Positions 16,220 to 28,100 are shown, numbered from the stretch's first letter. The stretch: DNA of 45,866 nt from Gammaproteobacteria bacterium (GCA_002746645.1 PDPU01000008.1:1-45866); one strand, 5' to 3'. Numbers and translations are program-made. Notes: generated from the sequence alone by a model not told the origin.

Positions 16220-19200
16220 TCAGCCCGGCCGGTTGCCGAATTGCACACGCTCCCAGGCCAGCAGAAAGAGATCCGCTGCAGGCAGGGGAGGAACCAGCAA
16301 GGCAGGCTCCTTGCCAGGGAAACGATCCGACGGGCCGATGTGGTGCAGTTCGTCCTGTCCCTGCTGTTGCCGATGATGGTGCGGGTTACGAGACAGCTCA
16401 TCGTACCAGTGCAGTTTCCATTGTTCGATCGGCAGGTTGGGTGCGGTCAGGGATTCCCAGGCGCCCGGCAGGAACAGGTTTCGCGAAGCGCGGCTGCGCT
16501 TGCCGCTCACGACCAGATCGGTGGCTTCCAGGGCTTTCGCAGCCCTCCTGAAGCGCGCCGGTTTCCAGCCATTCCAGCGCCTGATCCTTACTCCGGTCGG
16601 GTCCGGCAAGGCAAGAATCTGTAGATAAAGACAGGCCGCATCGCGACCGAGTTCGAGTTGTTCCGCCACGCTCGTGACCAGGTCGGCAACCGAGTGCTCG
16701 GGGCACTGGTCCCAGATTTCCGCTTCGTGATTCGAACCATCCGCCTGATTGACTTCCATGAAGCGGTCGGCGGCATGACTGCGGAAACGCGCCACGACAT
16801 CGACCATCTGCATGCCCGAATCGGCAACGGTGGTGTTGCTGCGGGTCTGGCTCGCGATCGCCGTCAGGTATCCGATGTCTTTCGTCGTGCGGATGTTCGC
16901 CGGCCTGAACAGCAAGCTGCAGACCGGCGGGGCCAGTGCCATACGGATTCGGTCGTTCCTGATTTCTGTGAACATCTCACGATCATGCACTTCGCCCGCC
17001 GTCAGCGCGAGAAACCGGGCAACCGTGCCGTCGATGTCGATCGTGACCTCATCCTTGCCGCCACACGCGGTGGACACCCCGCCGAAAGGCAGTTCCAGTT
17101 CGGCGTCATCCAGCCACTCCCGAACTGCGGTGATCACTCGCGGCAGTGCCTGCCTGCAAGGATGACCAGCAGGTGCGCCATGGTTGATCAGACAGATCGC
17201 GTCGAACAGCATGTCCAGCCAGTTGAACGAACTTTCCCGAGCAACCGGCACCTCACGTTGCAACGGCGGGTCATACACTCGTTCCAGCAACACTCGCGGC
17301 CCGCCGGTGCTGCCGGGCGACACGGGAACCAGATGCGCCTCGAAGTTCGCGGTGCGCGGACTCAGCTCGTCCAGAGCCGATGGCTGGTGCAGCATTTCCA
17401 CGAGCCGGCGTACCGGTAACCTCCGGTACCCGACATGGATATGACGCAGTGCCAGCACCACCTCGAGCGGCAGTAACGACATCTGCCGATGGTCCTTCCG
17501 CCAGACATCCACCAACTGACCGAAGGCTTCCACGGGGTTGGCCTGCAAGGCCTTCGCCGGGAACGCGCGCAACGCGGCGGCGCTCAGCGATTGCGGATAA
17601 CCGAGTGCATCGATGCAGGCAACGGCGGCATTCCATTCACCCTGCGACCAGCCATGGTGCGCCCGCATGTCCGCCGTCTGCTCGCCCTTCGGCTGGCCGC
17701 TGAGCGGCCGGAAGTTGCCCATCCAGATGATGCCCAGGACTGCAGCAGGCACCCCCAGTTCACTGGCGGCCTTTTCAAGCAGGCCGGGATCGATCCGCGG
17801 CACCTGTTCGATCTGCCGCAGTGCATCGAGAAAATCCAGCAGCTGCTGACTGGACCAGCGCTGCCGCAGAGTCGTCTTGTGCAGGGGCGGAAATCCGTTC
17901 GGCGGCCGGACATTGCCGCTTTCCGCATGGCTGATGACCAGCAACTGCTCAGGGTGGCGATAGACGACATGCCGCACGCCGTCCTCCACGAATGCGGTGG
18001 ACTGCCTGAGACCGGCAGGCACTCGCCGATCCTGTTTCCATGGAAGCAGCAGGCTCGGCGCAAAACGCAGATCTTTCGAGGTGAAAAGGGCAAACTCGCC
18101 GCGAAGATCGAGCAGTCCACTGTCGACAAGACAGGCCAGTGCACCGAATTCGGGTTGCTGCTCGAAGTGGGCACGGATCTCCGCGCCCGACGCCTCCCAT
18201 GGCAGCTGGTTGATGGTCTGCCAGAACCAGGGCCAGGCGAAAGCCGCCGGATCGTCGAGCAGACCAAGCCAGTCGGTGCGGGCGACAGACGCGTCAGGCG
18301 CCTTGCCGCCCCTGAAGAAACCGATCAGTTGCTGCAGATGCCTCACTGCAGCATGGCAATAGGAACGACGAGCGTCGTTCACCCTGATGCGCGAACTCCA
18401 GTTGAAACGCAAGGATTCCAGCTGGACCGCTTCCGGTACGAACACGTTTCCCGGCACCGGCAAGCGCTCGATGATCTCGCTGCGAATGCTGTCCGCAAGA
18501 CACAGTCGATGCACCACACGCGCAACACCCCGAATCAGCGTATCGTCCGCCGCGGGAAGCAGCTTGCCGATCGTGTCACGCAGCGCCCGCCCGGACTCGC
18601 CTTCCAGCAGGATTTCGACATTGCGGCTGGCCTTGCTGCAGAACGCCTGCCCCGCTGCCAGCAGCCTGCCGGCAGCCGGTTCATCCAGCCGACGCAGGGT
18701 TGCCGATGCGGGAAGGCACCTGACCCGCAGGCGATGTTCATCCATCGGCGAGAGTGGCCAGGTGGCTGCGATGAAACGATCGTCAAACAGGCGACCCGGA
18801 GGTGCGTCGAAGGCGATACCGGTTGCCGCGTCGATGAAGTGGCCGGCAGATACCTGCACCCAGTGCCCCTCGCCCGACGGCCTGTCGATCATCGCCAGTG
18901 GAATACCGTGTCGATCCGCTGCCATGTCGCCGGTCTTCACGACGCATTTCCGGCCATCTGCGCCACGTCCTTCGAAACTGCCGTCTGCGAGCCTTGCGAC
19001 ACGCCAGCCAATGATGCCATCGGCAATACCGAGTGGTGATGCGGACAGGTTCTCGGGCGCGGGCAGGTACTGACAGTATTTCCAGAGGATCTCCGCCTTG
19101 TCGGGCAGTGACTCCTCGAACCAGGGAGGCGCCACCGACGAACCGTCGGCATTGCAGGAACGCCCCTGAGCCATGATCGCGTCCCGTCGCCAATGGCGCT

Positions 19201-21274
19201 CGCCGTCACTGAAGAAGGGTTCGAATTCGGGCAGGCAGGTATCGCCTGGCCGCAGGATTCCACCACCACAGAACAGTCCATCGGCCACCGGTTGCAGATA
19301 GCGTTCCGGCCAATCGAAAACAGAAACATCAAGGTCGAATTCCCTGTCGGGATCGCTCAACCAGATTGCGCGCGTAAACAGATGGGGACGCGTCCTGAAC
19401 AACACCAGGGTGTCGTTCGGCAAGATAATCACGACCTCGGGATCCAGTCTTCGCCTGTCCCAGACACCCAGTTCACGTTCGCCACTCGACGTCAACTCGA
19501 TGAGTCTCTGGTTCCGGAACACGATGCGCGAAGGAAACGGGCTTTTCACGAGAACGGCGGGAGATGCAATCGGCTCACCTTCCTCGTACTCCTCCAGTAC
19601 GCCTGCATTGAGCGAACGCCTCAGAATGGTTGCCGGCGATACCGACTCGAGTCTTTCACGCAGGTAGGGAAACAAACGCGACGTGGTGTCGAGGTCAAGA
19701 TCCTGCAGCGTCGAGAAGGCGATTTGCGCATCGATGACGCCGCCATGGGTGGCGCGTTCGATCAAGGCATCGACGTGCTGCTGCCAGAGCCTCACGACAT
19801 GGCGGTTTCTGGCTGCAACTTCGGTGAAAGGTCGCAGGATCTCGCCACCGGGTGGCTTCCTGAAAGACCGACGCGATGTCGCGTTCTGCCCGATCATCAG
19901 CAAGGCGGGTATCTGTTTCCGGATCTGCGCCGCAAGGGACTCATCGTCGAAGACCCTGTCGAGTGTCGAATGCCGTCGCGGATGATCCGACAGGGTGGCA
20001 CACCAGCCCCGGAATTCGATGCCGGCATCGGCTGCCGTCGCGGCCAGGGGGATGCCGAGCGAGAGGCAGGTTTCGATCAGATCGACATCGGTTGCCATGC
20101 GTTGTTGATCATTGCTGCACAGCGGCAAAGCGATGCCGTCGGCCTTGAGCGCCCCCGCTGCCTCCTCGAAAAGATCGAACAGCCGGGCAGGTGCAATGGT
20201 GACCGATTGCATCACCTCCGCAAACCAGCCAGCTCGGCCACCCGGCAAGTGGACCTCCTCAGGCCAGTCTGCGGCAGGCTGCGACAACAGACGCAGGGCA
20301 TCCCAGCCGTCAAGACGCGCAAGCCAGCGCACGGTCCTGTCACTCTCCCGGGCTCTCCGGCCGGTAGGGGTGTGTACCAGCAACCAGGCAGCCACGGAGT
20401 CGTCATCCGCGGCGAGTCGCGTCAGTGCTTCGCTCGCCGCTTCCCAGAACGGCTCGCGCACCTGCTGCATCGAGGGCGCCGGCAACATCGCGAGAAGTGC
20501 CGCATCGATCTCCGCTTCCGGATCCTTGCCCGCTGCCCTGGCGAGACGCCTGATGTCCTTGAACTGGCTGCTGCTCGGCGGCAGGCCGGACAGGGTTCGT
20601 CGCTGGATCACGTCACGGTATTGCCGCAACGCCCTGCCCGGATCGCCGAATTTCGCGAGACTGCTCGTGTATCGTCCGAGCGCCCTGGCCGAAAGACATC
20701 CCGCGAGCGCGAACTCGACCATCACGTCATGACGATGGTTGAAATCGACGCCCGATGACGGATTCTCCTCGGCAGCCAGAGAAAGCTCGAGTGCGCGAGG
20801 TGCGTAGCGCAGGTCATCCCGATCCTTGCAGTTTCGGGCCACGGCCTCCCAGAAGGCTGCCAGCAACTGCGGCTGCTCACCAGTGAGTTCGGTCGCGATC
20901 TTCCGATGGTACTGCCAGGCACGTCTGGGATTGGCGGCGATCTTCTCGGCACCGATCGCAAGGCGCTTCGAGAGAGCCAGTATTTCGTCGGCGGATTCCG
21001 GGTGAGTGCTCAGAGCCCGGTAGAGAAAATCGAGTGTGCGACGACCCCGAACTGCCAACACTCCGGATGTCGACGCCTGATCGAGCCCCATCGCAGCCAT
21101 GGCGATCTGCTCCGTCTCCGCGAGCCTCTCGGCACCGAGCAGCACCACCTCGCGTTCACCGAGCCCGTCACCACGGTAGCACCGCGCCTCCACTCGCTCA
21201 CTGAAGCGCTCATCGGCTTCCGTATCCGTCGGCAGCAGGGCACCGGCCCGGATCAGTGCATCCGATGCGCTCAT
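16220..21274 (-). CDS. Giant subunit of MoxR-vWA system, full-length paralogue A
   Basis: 1684 residues, no signal peptide or membrane segment. The N-terminal half aligns by eye along its length with the proteins at 21284-24205 and 25153-30462: a start like ALLPTDTEADERFSERVEAR, an alpha-helical repeat part (VMVEFALAGCLSARAL, RRTLSGLPP), then a beta-rich part with Trp/Asp-Gly motifs (PNDTLVLFRTRPHL, DGIIGWRVARLADGSF) compatible with a beta-propeller. The C-terminal half, shared only with the 1769-aa protein, ends in DLVVSGKRSRASRNLFLPG. Its propeller-like region and context suggest the bpX-type component of MoxR-vWA ternary systems; I cannot confirm that without a profile search. The ATG is 9 bases after the preceding stop. 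Confidence 0.6.
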   Translation of the reverse strand: MSASDALIRAGALLPTDTEADERFSERVEARCYRGDGLGEREVVLLGAERLAETEQIAMAAMGLDQASTSGVLAVRGRRTLDFLYRALSTHPESADEILALSKRLAIGAEKIAANPRRAWQYHRKIATELTGEQPQLLAAFWEAVARNCKDRDDLRYAPRALELSLAAEENPSSGVDFNHRHDVMVEFALAGCLSARALGRYTSSLAKFGDPGRALRQYRDVIQRRTLSGLPPSSSQFKDIRRLARAAGKDPEAEIDAALLAMLPAPSMQQVREPFWEAASEALTRLAADDDSVAAWLLVHTPTGRRARESDRTVRWLARLDGWDALRLLSQPAADWPEEVHLPGGRAGWFAEVMQSVTIAPARLFDLFEEAAGALKADGIALPLCSNDQQRMATDVDLIETCLSLGIPLAATAADAGIEFRGWCATLSDHPRRHSTLDRVFDDESLAAQIRKQIPALLMIGQNATSRRSFRKPPGGEILRPFTEVAARNRHVVRLWQQHVDALIERATHGGVIDAQIAFSTLQDLDLDTTSRLFPYLRERLESVSPATILRRSLNAGVLEEYEEGEPIASPAVLVKSPFPSRIVFRNQRLIELTSSGERELGVWDRRRLDPEVVIILPNDTLVLFRTRPHLFTRAIWLSDPDREFDLDVSVFDWPERYLQPVADGLFCGGGILRPGDTCLPEFEPFFSDGERHWRRDAIMAQGRSCNADGSSVAPPWFEESLPDKAEILWKYCQYLPAPENLSASPLGIADGIIGWRVARLADGSFEGRGADGRKCVVKTGDMAADRHGIPLAMIDRPSGEGHWVQVSAGHFIDAATGIAFDAPPGRLFDDRFIAATWPLSPMDEHRLRVRCLPASATLRRLDEPAAGRLLAAGQAFCSKASRNVEILLEGESGRALRDTIGKLLPAADDTLIRGVARVVHRLCLADSIRSEIIERLPVPGNVFVPEAVQLESLRFNWSSRIRVNDARRSYCHAAVRHLQQLIGFFRGGKAPDASVARTDWLGLLDDPAAFAWPWFWQTINQLPWEASGAEIRAHFEQQPEFGALACLVDSGLLDLRGEFALFTSKDLRFAPSLLLPWKQDRRVPAGLRQSTAFVEDGVRHVVYRHPEQLLVISHAESGNVRPPNGFPPLHKTTLRQRWSSQQLLDFLDALRQIEQVPRIDPGLLEKAASELGVPAAVLGIIWMGNFRPLSGQPKGEQTADMRAHHGWSQGEWNAAVACIDALGYPQSLSAAALRAFPAKALQANPVEAFGQLVDVWRKDHRQMSLLPLEVVLALRHIHVGYRRLPVRRLVEMLHQPSALDELSPRTANFEAHLVPVSPGSTGGPRVLLERVYDPPLQREVPVARESSFNWLDMLFDAICLINHGAPAGHPCRQALPRVITAVREWLDDAELELPFGGVSTACGGKDEVTIDIDGTVARFLALTAGEVHDREMFTEIRNDRIRMALAPPVCSLLFRPANIRTTKDIGYLTAIASQTRSNTTVADSGMQMVDVVARFRSHAADRFMEVNQADGSNHEAEIWDQCPEHSVADLVTSVAEQLELGRDAACLYLQILALPDPTGVRIRRWNGWKPARFRRAAKALEATDLVVSGKRSRASRNLFLPGAWESLTAPNLPIEQWKLHWYDELSRNPHHHRQQQGQDELHHIGPSDRFPGKEPALLVPPLPAADLFLLAWERVQFGNRPG

Positions 21275-21283
21275 GGCGGCTCT

Positions 21284-24205
21284 TCAGCTGGCGTTCTGCT
21301 GCGGAGTGCCTACGGCCCTGACCAGACGGTCTTCGAAAACCGCAAGCGTATGGGCCACACGCACCACGCCATGCACGAGGGAATCAGGAGCTTCGGGCAA
21401 CAGGCGGCGCACCAGACTCTGCAGGGCGTCCATGGCCTGGCCTTCACGCCAGTGACCGGCGTCCTGCAAGGCCTCCTGCCTTACCGCCCTCGCCTTCTCC
21501 AGCAAGGCTGCTGCCGCGTCCGCATCGATCCGACGAAGCTTCGCCGATGACGTCTCGCTCAGCACGCGCAGGAAGTGACGATCATCACCATAGGGAAAGT
21601 CATACGGCAGGAACTCGGCGCCTCCGGCTCGAGTTCTGCGGAGAGAATCGATGCAAAGGCCACCACACGACTCCACGACGTCGTACAGATCTGCAATGAC
21701 CCAGAAGCCGTCACCCGCCGGCTGCTCGAACATCATTTCCGGTACAGGTGTGCGCCACTCGAAGGGGAAGTCTGCCGCAGCGAAACGGTAACTGCGGCCA
21801 TCGATGCCCCTGATCGAAAACGAGTCGTCGGCTTCACGAATCACACGCCAGCCGACGGTGCCATCGACGAGACCGAGCGCCGACTGTTCGAGACCGGGTA
21901 CCGGAAGCCACTGACAGTGTCGCCAGAGGATGGTCGCATCATCCGGCAGCTGTTCCTCGAACCATGGCGGTATTCCTTCACCGATGGTCCTGCCACTGTC
22001 GGTATCGACAAGTTCAAGCTGCACGGAGCCATCGAGCAGATCCTTGTCTCCACCGTAAAGACTCATGTAGCCAGATGGCACGCGCCACACCTGCTCACCA
22101 TCGGCAAGAAACTGTCGCACATCGCTGATGGTGCCGTCGCCCGGGTAAAGGGTTTTCTCTCCTTGAAACACGCCGGTTCCGACAGTGAGCATCGGGCTTT
22201 CACAGTTGTGATAGATGCCTCGTTTCACCGGAATCTGCTTGTCCGGCGCACTGAGCCATGTCGCAACGATTCGGTTCAGGTACCGGTCGAGACCGAACAG
22301 TACCAGGGTGTCATCGGGGAGCGGTATTGCCCCCAGTGCTCGTGGTGCCGTCGCGGGCCAGTCACCCAGCACTTGCTCCTCATTGGCTGAATATTGCACC
22401 AGTCGCAGGCCCTGCATGGCAACGATCGAAGGAAACGGACTGAGCAATCGCAGCGGACCGGAAACGGATGGCCGGACCATCGGATCGCCTGCCACGTCCG
22501 CCTGTTGCCACGTCAGAGGTTCTGCGTGATATTCCTCGAGAACACCGCCCTGCAAGGTACGTTGCAGCACTGCCGCCGTATCGATGTCATGTAGCGATTC
22601 CAGAAGATCACCGAAATGGCTGTTCGCCCAGACGAGATCGAACTCCTGCAGTCTGTGGCACGCCTTCTCGTAGTCGCCGAGAGCACCGGAATGCAGCCTG
22701 TCGATCAGATGATGAAGATAATCCCGTGCCAAAGTCATGGCATTTGCATTGTCGACGGCGGCGATCTCGAAGGTCTCCGGTTCCCTGCCGGGCTGCGCTT
22801 GCAGCATTGTCTTGCCGCGGCCGCGCCCGAACAGTCTGCCCGCATTCCTATACAGATGCCGGCGAAGCGACGAATGTGCGAACAGGTGATCCAGAGTGGC
22901 ATGTCGACGCGGGTGATCCCTCTCCCCCAGGCACCAGCCCGAAAAGGACAGCTCCGCACTTGGATGGATTTCGCCGAGGGGTATGCCGAGGTCGAGACAG
23001 GCTTCGACAAGATCGACATCCGCAGAGATGTGACCTTCCGGCCAGAGATCCAGCGGCACACCCTCTTCGATCAGACGCGGCGCGGCGGCTTCCAGCAGAT
23101 CGAACAGAGCGGGTGGTGGCACGGCGACATCCCGAATCAGTCTGGCAAACCAGCCACTCAATCCGCCTGGCAGGACCACGTCCCCCGGCCATTCGTCCGA
23201 GGACAACGACAGTACGCGCAGCGCCTTCCATTGACCCAGCCAATCCAGCCACTCCTCGATGCTGCCCTCGTATTCATCGTGACTACCGAAGGGAATAAGC
23301 GCGACCAACCATGCCGCCACGGTATCGTCGCTGCTCGCGAGTCTTGCCAGTCGACGGCTCGTCGCCAGCCAGAACTGCCTTCGCACACGTGACATCGACG
23401 GCGCCGGCAACAGTGTGCGCAAGACCGCATCGACTTCATCATCGGGCTTGCGGCCCGCGGCTCTGGCCAGTCGCTTCAGGTCATTGATGCCGCCCTTCGT
23501 CGGGGGCAGACCACCGAGCGTGCGCCGGAGCATGATTTCGCGATAGGTGTCGAAGGCTTCTTCGGGTGAAAACTGCTTCGACAGATCGCGCCCGTAGTCG
23601 CTCAGTGCCTTGACCGAGATGCACCCGGCCAGGGCGAATTCGATGACGGTGTCACGTCGTCGTTCACGATCAACCGGCAGCCCATGTGCACGTTCCGTTT
23701 CCAGCGACCTGTTGAATGCTGTCGATGCATACTTCGTGTTGCCAATCCTCTTGTAGATACGCGCAACCTCTTCCCAGTACGACGGCAGAAAGTGACTGTA
23801 CTGCTCGGCAAGCTCCTTTTCCAGTTGCTGTATGCCTTTCCACGCCCGCATGGGTTTCGAGCGGATTCCCCGTTCAATGGTCTTGAGTTTCTTCACCAGG
23901 GAAAACGCAACGCCGGCGTCCTTCGGATGATTGATCGAAGCCCATGCGGCAAATCCGAGAACACGGCGTCCACGTACGGCCAGCACCCCGGATTCATCCA
24001 CGGGTTCCAGTCCGACGAAGGACATGGCCAGATCGTCGGCGGGACCGAGTCGGTCAGCGCTCAGGTTGACGACGAGACGGTCGCCCAGAGCCGCGCCACC
24101 GTAACTGCGCGCCACCACGTGTTCACCGAAGGCCGCACCGATCTCGGTGTCGGCCGGCATCATGCCGCCGGCAAGAAAGCGTGTTTCGATATCCGATTCG
24201 GACAT
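21284..24205 (-). CDS. Half-length paralogue B of the giant subunit
   Basis: 973 residues. It starts MSESDIETRFLAGGMMPADT and follows its two paralogues through the helical part (TVIEFALAGCISVKALSDY, RRTLGGLPP) and the beta-rich part (PDDTLVLFGLDRYLN, DGTVGWRVIREADDSF). It stops after SLVHGVVRVAHTLAVFEDR, where the other two continue for another 700-800 residues. The end is a clean stop followed 9 bases later by the next start, so this looks like a stable short version and not a broken gene. ATG 24205 has AAGG and GAGGG just upstream; the frame continues 51 codons further into the preceding gap and gene. Confidence 0.6.
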   Translation of the reverse strand: MSESDIETRFLAGGMMPADTEIGAAFGEHVVARSYGGAALGDRLVVNLSADRLGPADDLAMSFVGLEPVDESGVLAVRGRRVLGFAAWASINHPKDAGVAFSLVKKLKTIERGIRSKPMRAWKGIQQLEKELAEQYSHFLPSYWEEVARIYKRIGNTKYASTAFNRSLETERAHGLPVDRERRRDTVIEFALAGCISVKALSDYGRDLSKQFSPEEAFDTYREIMLRRTLGGLPPTKGGINDLKRLARAAGRKPDDEVDAVLRTLLPAPSMSRVRRQFWLATSRRLARLASSDDTVAAWLVALIPFGSHDEYEGSIEEWLDWLGQWKALRVLSLSSDEWPGDVVLPGGLSGWFARLIRDVAVPPPALFDLLEAAAPRLIEEGVPLDLWPEGHISADVDLVEACLDLGIPLGEIHPSAELSFSGWCLGERDHPRRHATLDHLFAHSSLRRHLYRNAGRLFGRGRGKTMLQAQPGREPETFEIAAVDNANAMTLARDYLHHLIDRLHSGALGDYEKACHRLQEFDLVWANSHFGDLLESLHDIDTAAVLQRTLQGGVLEEYHAEPLTWQQADVAGDPMVRPSVSGPLRLLSPFPSIVAMQGLRLVQYSANEEQVLGDWPATAPRALGAIPLPDDTLVLFGLDRYLNRIVATWLSAPDKQIPVKRGIYHNCESPMLTVGTGVFQGEKTLYPGDGTISDVRQFLADGEQVWRVPSGYMSLYGGDKDLLDGSVQLELVDTDSGRTIGEGIPPWFEEQLPDDATILWRHCQWLPVPGLEQSALGLVDGTVGWRVIREADDSFSIRGIDGRSYRFAAADFPFEWRTPVPEMMFEQPAGDGFWVIADLYDVVESCGGLCIDSLRRTRAGGAEFLPYDFPYGDDRHFLRVLSETSSAKLRRIDADAAAALLEKARAVRQEALQDAGHWREGQAMDALQSLVRRLLPEAPDSLVHGVVRVAHTLAVFEDRLVRAVGTPQQNAS

Positions 24206-24239
24206 TCCCTCACCTTGTTTCTCTTTGCTGTCCACAGGG

Positions 24240-25124
24240 TCAATCCTCGTCCTGGACCACACGACCTGCGTAGATCGTGGCTGCCATGCGCATGCCTTCG
24301 CTGAAGGTGACCGGGCCGACCTCGGCGATGCTGATCGCCTTCTGTTCTGCATCGACAAACATCAGGTCACCGGTGTCCGTAGGCCAGTCGGTGTTGCTCT
24401 CACCGAGATCGAAGCGCGCCTCGTACTGCTCACCGCCTTCCCAGACGGTACAGCAGGCACTGCCACCGCGAACGGCGTATCCATGACGCCGACTGAGGGA
24501 GACGGCATGGTTGAATTGCGCGAAGTGGCCATCGGCAAAGTCGCTGATGCGCACGGCACGCTGCTGTGCCGGACTCGGTTCGTGAATGGGGCGATAGATC
24601 TGATCGATCGACTGCTCGATACCGAGATCGGCGGCAAGCTCGCGCAACTCCACCAGATCGGCAATCAGGATGGGATGGGGAATGCCGAAGCACTCACTGT
24701 CGATCCAGCGGCTTTCACCATCGAGATCGATGACACCGAGTCCCTTGTCGGCATCGACATCACGGAGCAATCCGGCATTGTCGGTGTCGAAATGGCCATC
24801 GTGATCGGCCGGCACCACCACCAGCCCCTCGAGGTTGTCACGCCAGTCCGGATCGGCCCAGACCGCCTTGATGATCGACGTCGGTGTGGGCAGCGAGCGC
24901 AGCATCCAGCGCTCGATGGTGTGGATGCACTCGAGCCGGTGTTCGGTGAGCCAGTCGGCAAGCGCACTGAGAGACTCGCCGGCCTCGCTGTCCCGAAGCC
25001 ATTTCGGTACCGAAGCGAGCACCCTGCCCTTGGGATTCCGGGCCTTCAGCTTGCCGTCGAACAGCCCGAGCTTGTAGTCCCTGTCGGCGTCCACCCAGGC
25101 AATGTCGGTTTCCTTGTCATTCAT
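24240..25124 (-). CDS. DUF4132-domain protein
   Basis: 294 residues forming essentially one DUF4132 domain: YKLGLFDGKLKARNPKGR, ASVPKWLRDSEAGE, ECIHTIERWMLRSLPTPTS, AVWADPDWRDNLEGLVVVP, IPHPILIADLVELRELAADLG and CCTVWEGGEQYEARFDLGE are the blocks I recall from this family, which includes the C-terminal part of MolR-like proteins. The biochemical role is unknown. It usually forms part of larger proteins, while here it stands alone inside the MoxR-vWA operon, 28 bases after the 1769-aa gene and 34 before the half-length paralogue. AGGA lies shortly before the ATG at 25124. Confidence 0.75.
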   Translation of the reverse strand: MNDKETDIAWVDADRDYKLGLFDGKLKARNPKGRVLASVPKWLRDSEAGESLSALADWLTEHRLECIHTIERWMLRSLPTPTSIIKAVWADPDWRDNLEGLVVVPADHDGHFDTDNAGLLRDVDADKGLGVIDLDGESRWIDSECFGIPHPILIADLVELRELAADLGIEQSIDQIYRPIHEPSPAQQRAVRISDFADGHFAQFNHAVSLSRRHGYAVRGGSACCTVWEGGEQYEARFDLGESNTDWPTDTGDLMFVDAEQKAISIAEVGPVTFSEGMRMAATIYAGRVVQDED

Positions 25125-25152
25125 TGATCCTGTCCTCTTCGACCTGAGTTAA

Positions 25153-28100
25153 TCACAACTTGTCTTCGTAGCGCGGTTCGTCGCCGGTCTGTGTGCGGTG
25201 CCACGCGCTCCTGAACAGATCGTCCACCGTGCTTCTGCATACCAGCAGCGACGCTCGGTTGCCGATGAATCCTTCTGTATTGTCGTAGCCGTACAATGGC
25301 AGTTTCCAGGTCTCGAGCGGCAGATTCGGTGCCTTCAGGGCAGCCCAGCCACCGGGAAGGAACAGCGTCCGCCCCGCGCGACTGCGCTTGCCACTGACCA
25401 CCAGATCGGTCTGTTCGAGCTCCGCAGAGATTCTCTTGTGCATGGCCGTTGACCAGTTGTTCCAGCACCTGACACTGGCTGTTGTCGGATCGGGCAAGGC
25501 CAGCAGTTGCAGGTACAGACGGGCGGCATCATGCGACAACCGGTGATGCCTTGCCACCTGCTCGACCAGCTCGGGAACCGAATTGCCCGGATCCTGCTCC
25601 CAGGTACCTTCCGGCAGCGTGATCGTTTCATTGCCTGTCAGAATGCGGTCGATGAGTTCGGAACGGATTCCCCTGACGAATTCGATGTAGTCCGCCGAGC
25701 CCCACACGTCCACGTTGGCGTGGAAGGTCTGTGACTTGATGCGGGCGAGCCTGTCGTACTGTTCGGAGCCATGACACATGGCAGGCCGGAACAGCAGCTT
25801 GCAGGCGGGTGGTGCAATGGCCGCTCGCACCAAGCCGTTGTCGATCTCGACGAAATCGTCGTGACGCGTCATCTCGCCACCGAGAAGCGAATGAAAACGA
25901 TCGATGGTGGCGTCGACATCAACCTCATGGTTGTCCCCGACTTCTTCCTGCGTGAAGGAAAGTGCAAATTCCAGTTCGGTTTCAGGCCGCTGCAGCCATT
26001 CACGCACGGTACGAATCAGCGCCGGTAGCGCACGCCTTGCCGGATCAGCAACCGGCATTGCATAGTTGATGTGGCAGATGGTGTCATGCAAGGCCAGAAA
26101 AACATAATCACTGCCTTCGTTGCCGGCGGACGAATCGTTGACGACATCAAGACACGTCCAGTTGTACCACCCGGAGCGCGTTCTGAAGCGGGTGGTCCTC
26201 GATTGCAGGCAGGGCGACTGTTCAGGGTTGCTCAGCATCCTCGTGAAGCGGCTGAGATTGCACGATGACTGACTCGAGACTTCCGACAACTGTTTGATCA
26301 GTGCAGGCGTGAGATGAACCATCTCGGCTTTCTTTTGTTGCCAGGCATCCACCAGTTTTTCGAAAGCGGCCATCGTTCCCGCACCGAGTGTGCCTGCCGG
26401 ATCCTCGCGAAAGCCGGCACCGGTCAGCGCAATCGGGTAATGCATGGCGGCAATGCTCATGCAGGCCGATTCGATCTGGCGGACTTTCCAGCCAAGATTG
26501 TCGCGCAGAACAGCCGTCAGCGGTTTCTTCTCGCTGTACGTTTTCTGGCTGAAATCTCCCATCCAGATCAATCCCAGCTCGGACGAAGTCACACCGAGTC
26601 GTTCGGCGGCGGCATTCAGAGTGTCTTCAGGTATTAACGGCAGTTTCTCCAGCTTGCCGACTGCGGTGAAAAAATCAGCGACCGCTTCGCTCGACCAGGA
26701 ATTGTCGAAAGCCCGGGCACGAAAGATCGGCACACCGAACGGTGGCCTTGCCGGCCTTTCATCTGAAACTGCCAATATGCACAGATCAATCGTCTTGTTC
26801 CAGGATCGATCTGCACGATAGATGACATAACGTTGCGCACCATCGTCAATCGCCTTGCATTCTTCACTGCTTTCCGGGCAGATCCGACGAACACCCTTGT
26901 ATTCAGGGTGGTCAAGATCGACGCCGTACAACCGATAATAGGCAAAGTGTGACGAACTGTCCAGAATGTCGGTATTGGCAAGATAAGCCAGCGCGCGGTA
27001 ATCGCTGCGCGCCTGTAGTTTCTCGATGTATTTCGACATCGGAAGGTTCCATGGCATGTCGAACAGGGTTTCCCAGAGCCCCTTCCATGCAACGACTGCC
27101 GGGTCGTGCAGCAGAATGAACCAGTCGAAACCACCAACACCGGCAGGTGTTCCTTCACCGGTGACAAGAAAGCGGATAACCGCATCGACATGTTCGTTGG
27201 CCAGCGACTGTCGAGGGTTTTTGCTGATGTCAAACGACCAACCCTCGAAACCCCGAATATCAAACCGCTCGATGTCGGTCGCCGTCACCGGCGGCACCAG
27301 ACCGAAGGAATTCTCGACAGCCTCGATCGACTCGTCTACGGGTGCGGCCGGTTCGGTGGTCGACACTCCCTCACTCAGCTCGATCCTGACTTTGTCGAGT
27401 CTCGCTTCGAGTGCCGCCATGGAGCGGGCTTCGCTGCAGACGCCCTTGACGAGCCCTTTCGGTGCGTCAGGCAACAGGCCTCGCACCAGTTTCCTGAGCT
27501 TCGCCGATTCGCCAGCCTGATCATCCTCGTCCGCTGACCAGACATCTCTGGCTGCGTCGAGCAACCGGGCGCTCTGCTCGCGGTCAAGCTGACGAAGCAG
27601 ACCGGATGACGAAGGATCTGCCACCTCAAGATGATGCATGTCGTATCTGCATCGATACACAGGCTCTCTGAATCCCTCGTTTCTGCAAGGACTGTAAGGA
27701 TACTCGAAATTCAGCCCGGTTCTGGAGTTGGCCATGCTGGAACCGAACACGACCCAGTGGTCGCTACCGGCCGGCTGATCAAGCATCAACAACGGTTCGG
27801 ACGCGGGCCGGAAAGCCCCGCCGGACTCCGACGCCGTGTACTGCCGCCCGTCGATTCCCCTGCCGTTGATACGGCCATCACGATGGCGGATCACACGCCA
27901 TCCGACAAGCCCGTCCACCGCACCAACAGGCGACCCGGCGAGTTCCGGGGGGATCGGCAACAGCCAGCAGAAACGCCAGAGAATCCGGGCCCCATCCGGC
28001 AGATCCTGCCCGAACCAGTCGGGCATACCCTGACCCAGGATTCTTCCACTGTGAGGATCGATTTCATCGAGCAGGATGTGTTCTGGCTCCTGCAGGCTGC

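Noticed and set aside
17489..20758. Two plus-strand frames of more than 500 codons
   Set aside because: Both lie antisense to the 1684-aa gene, whose paralogues confirm the minus-strand reading.
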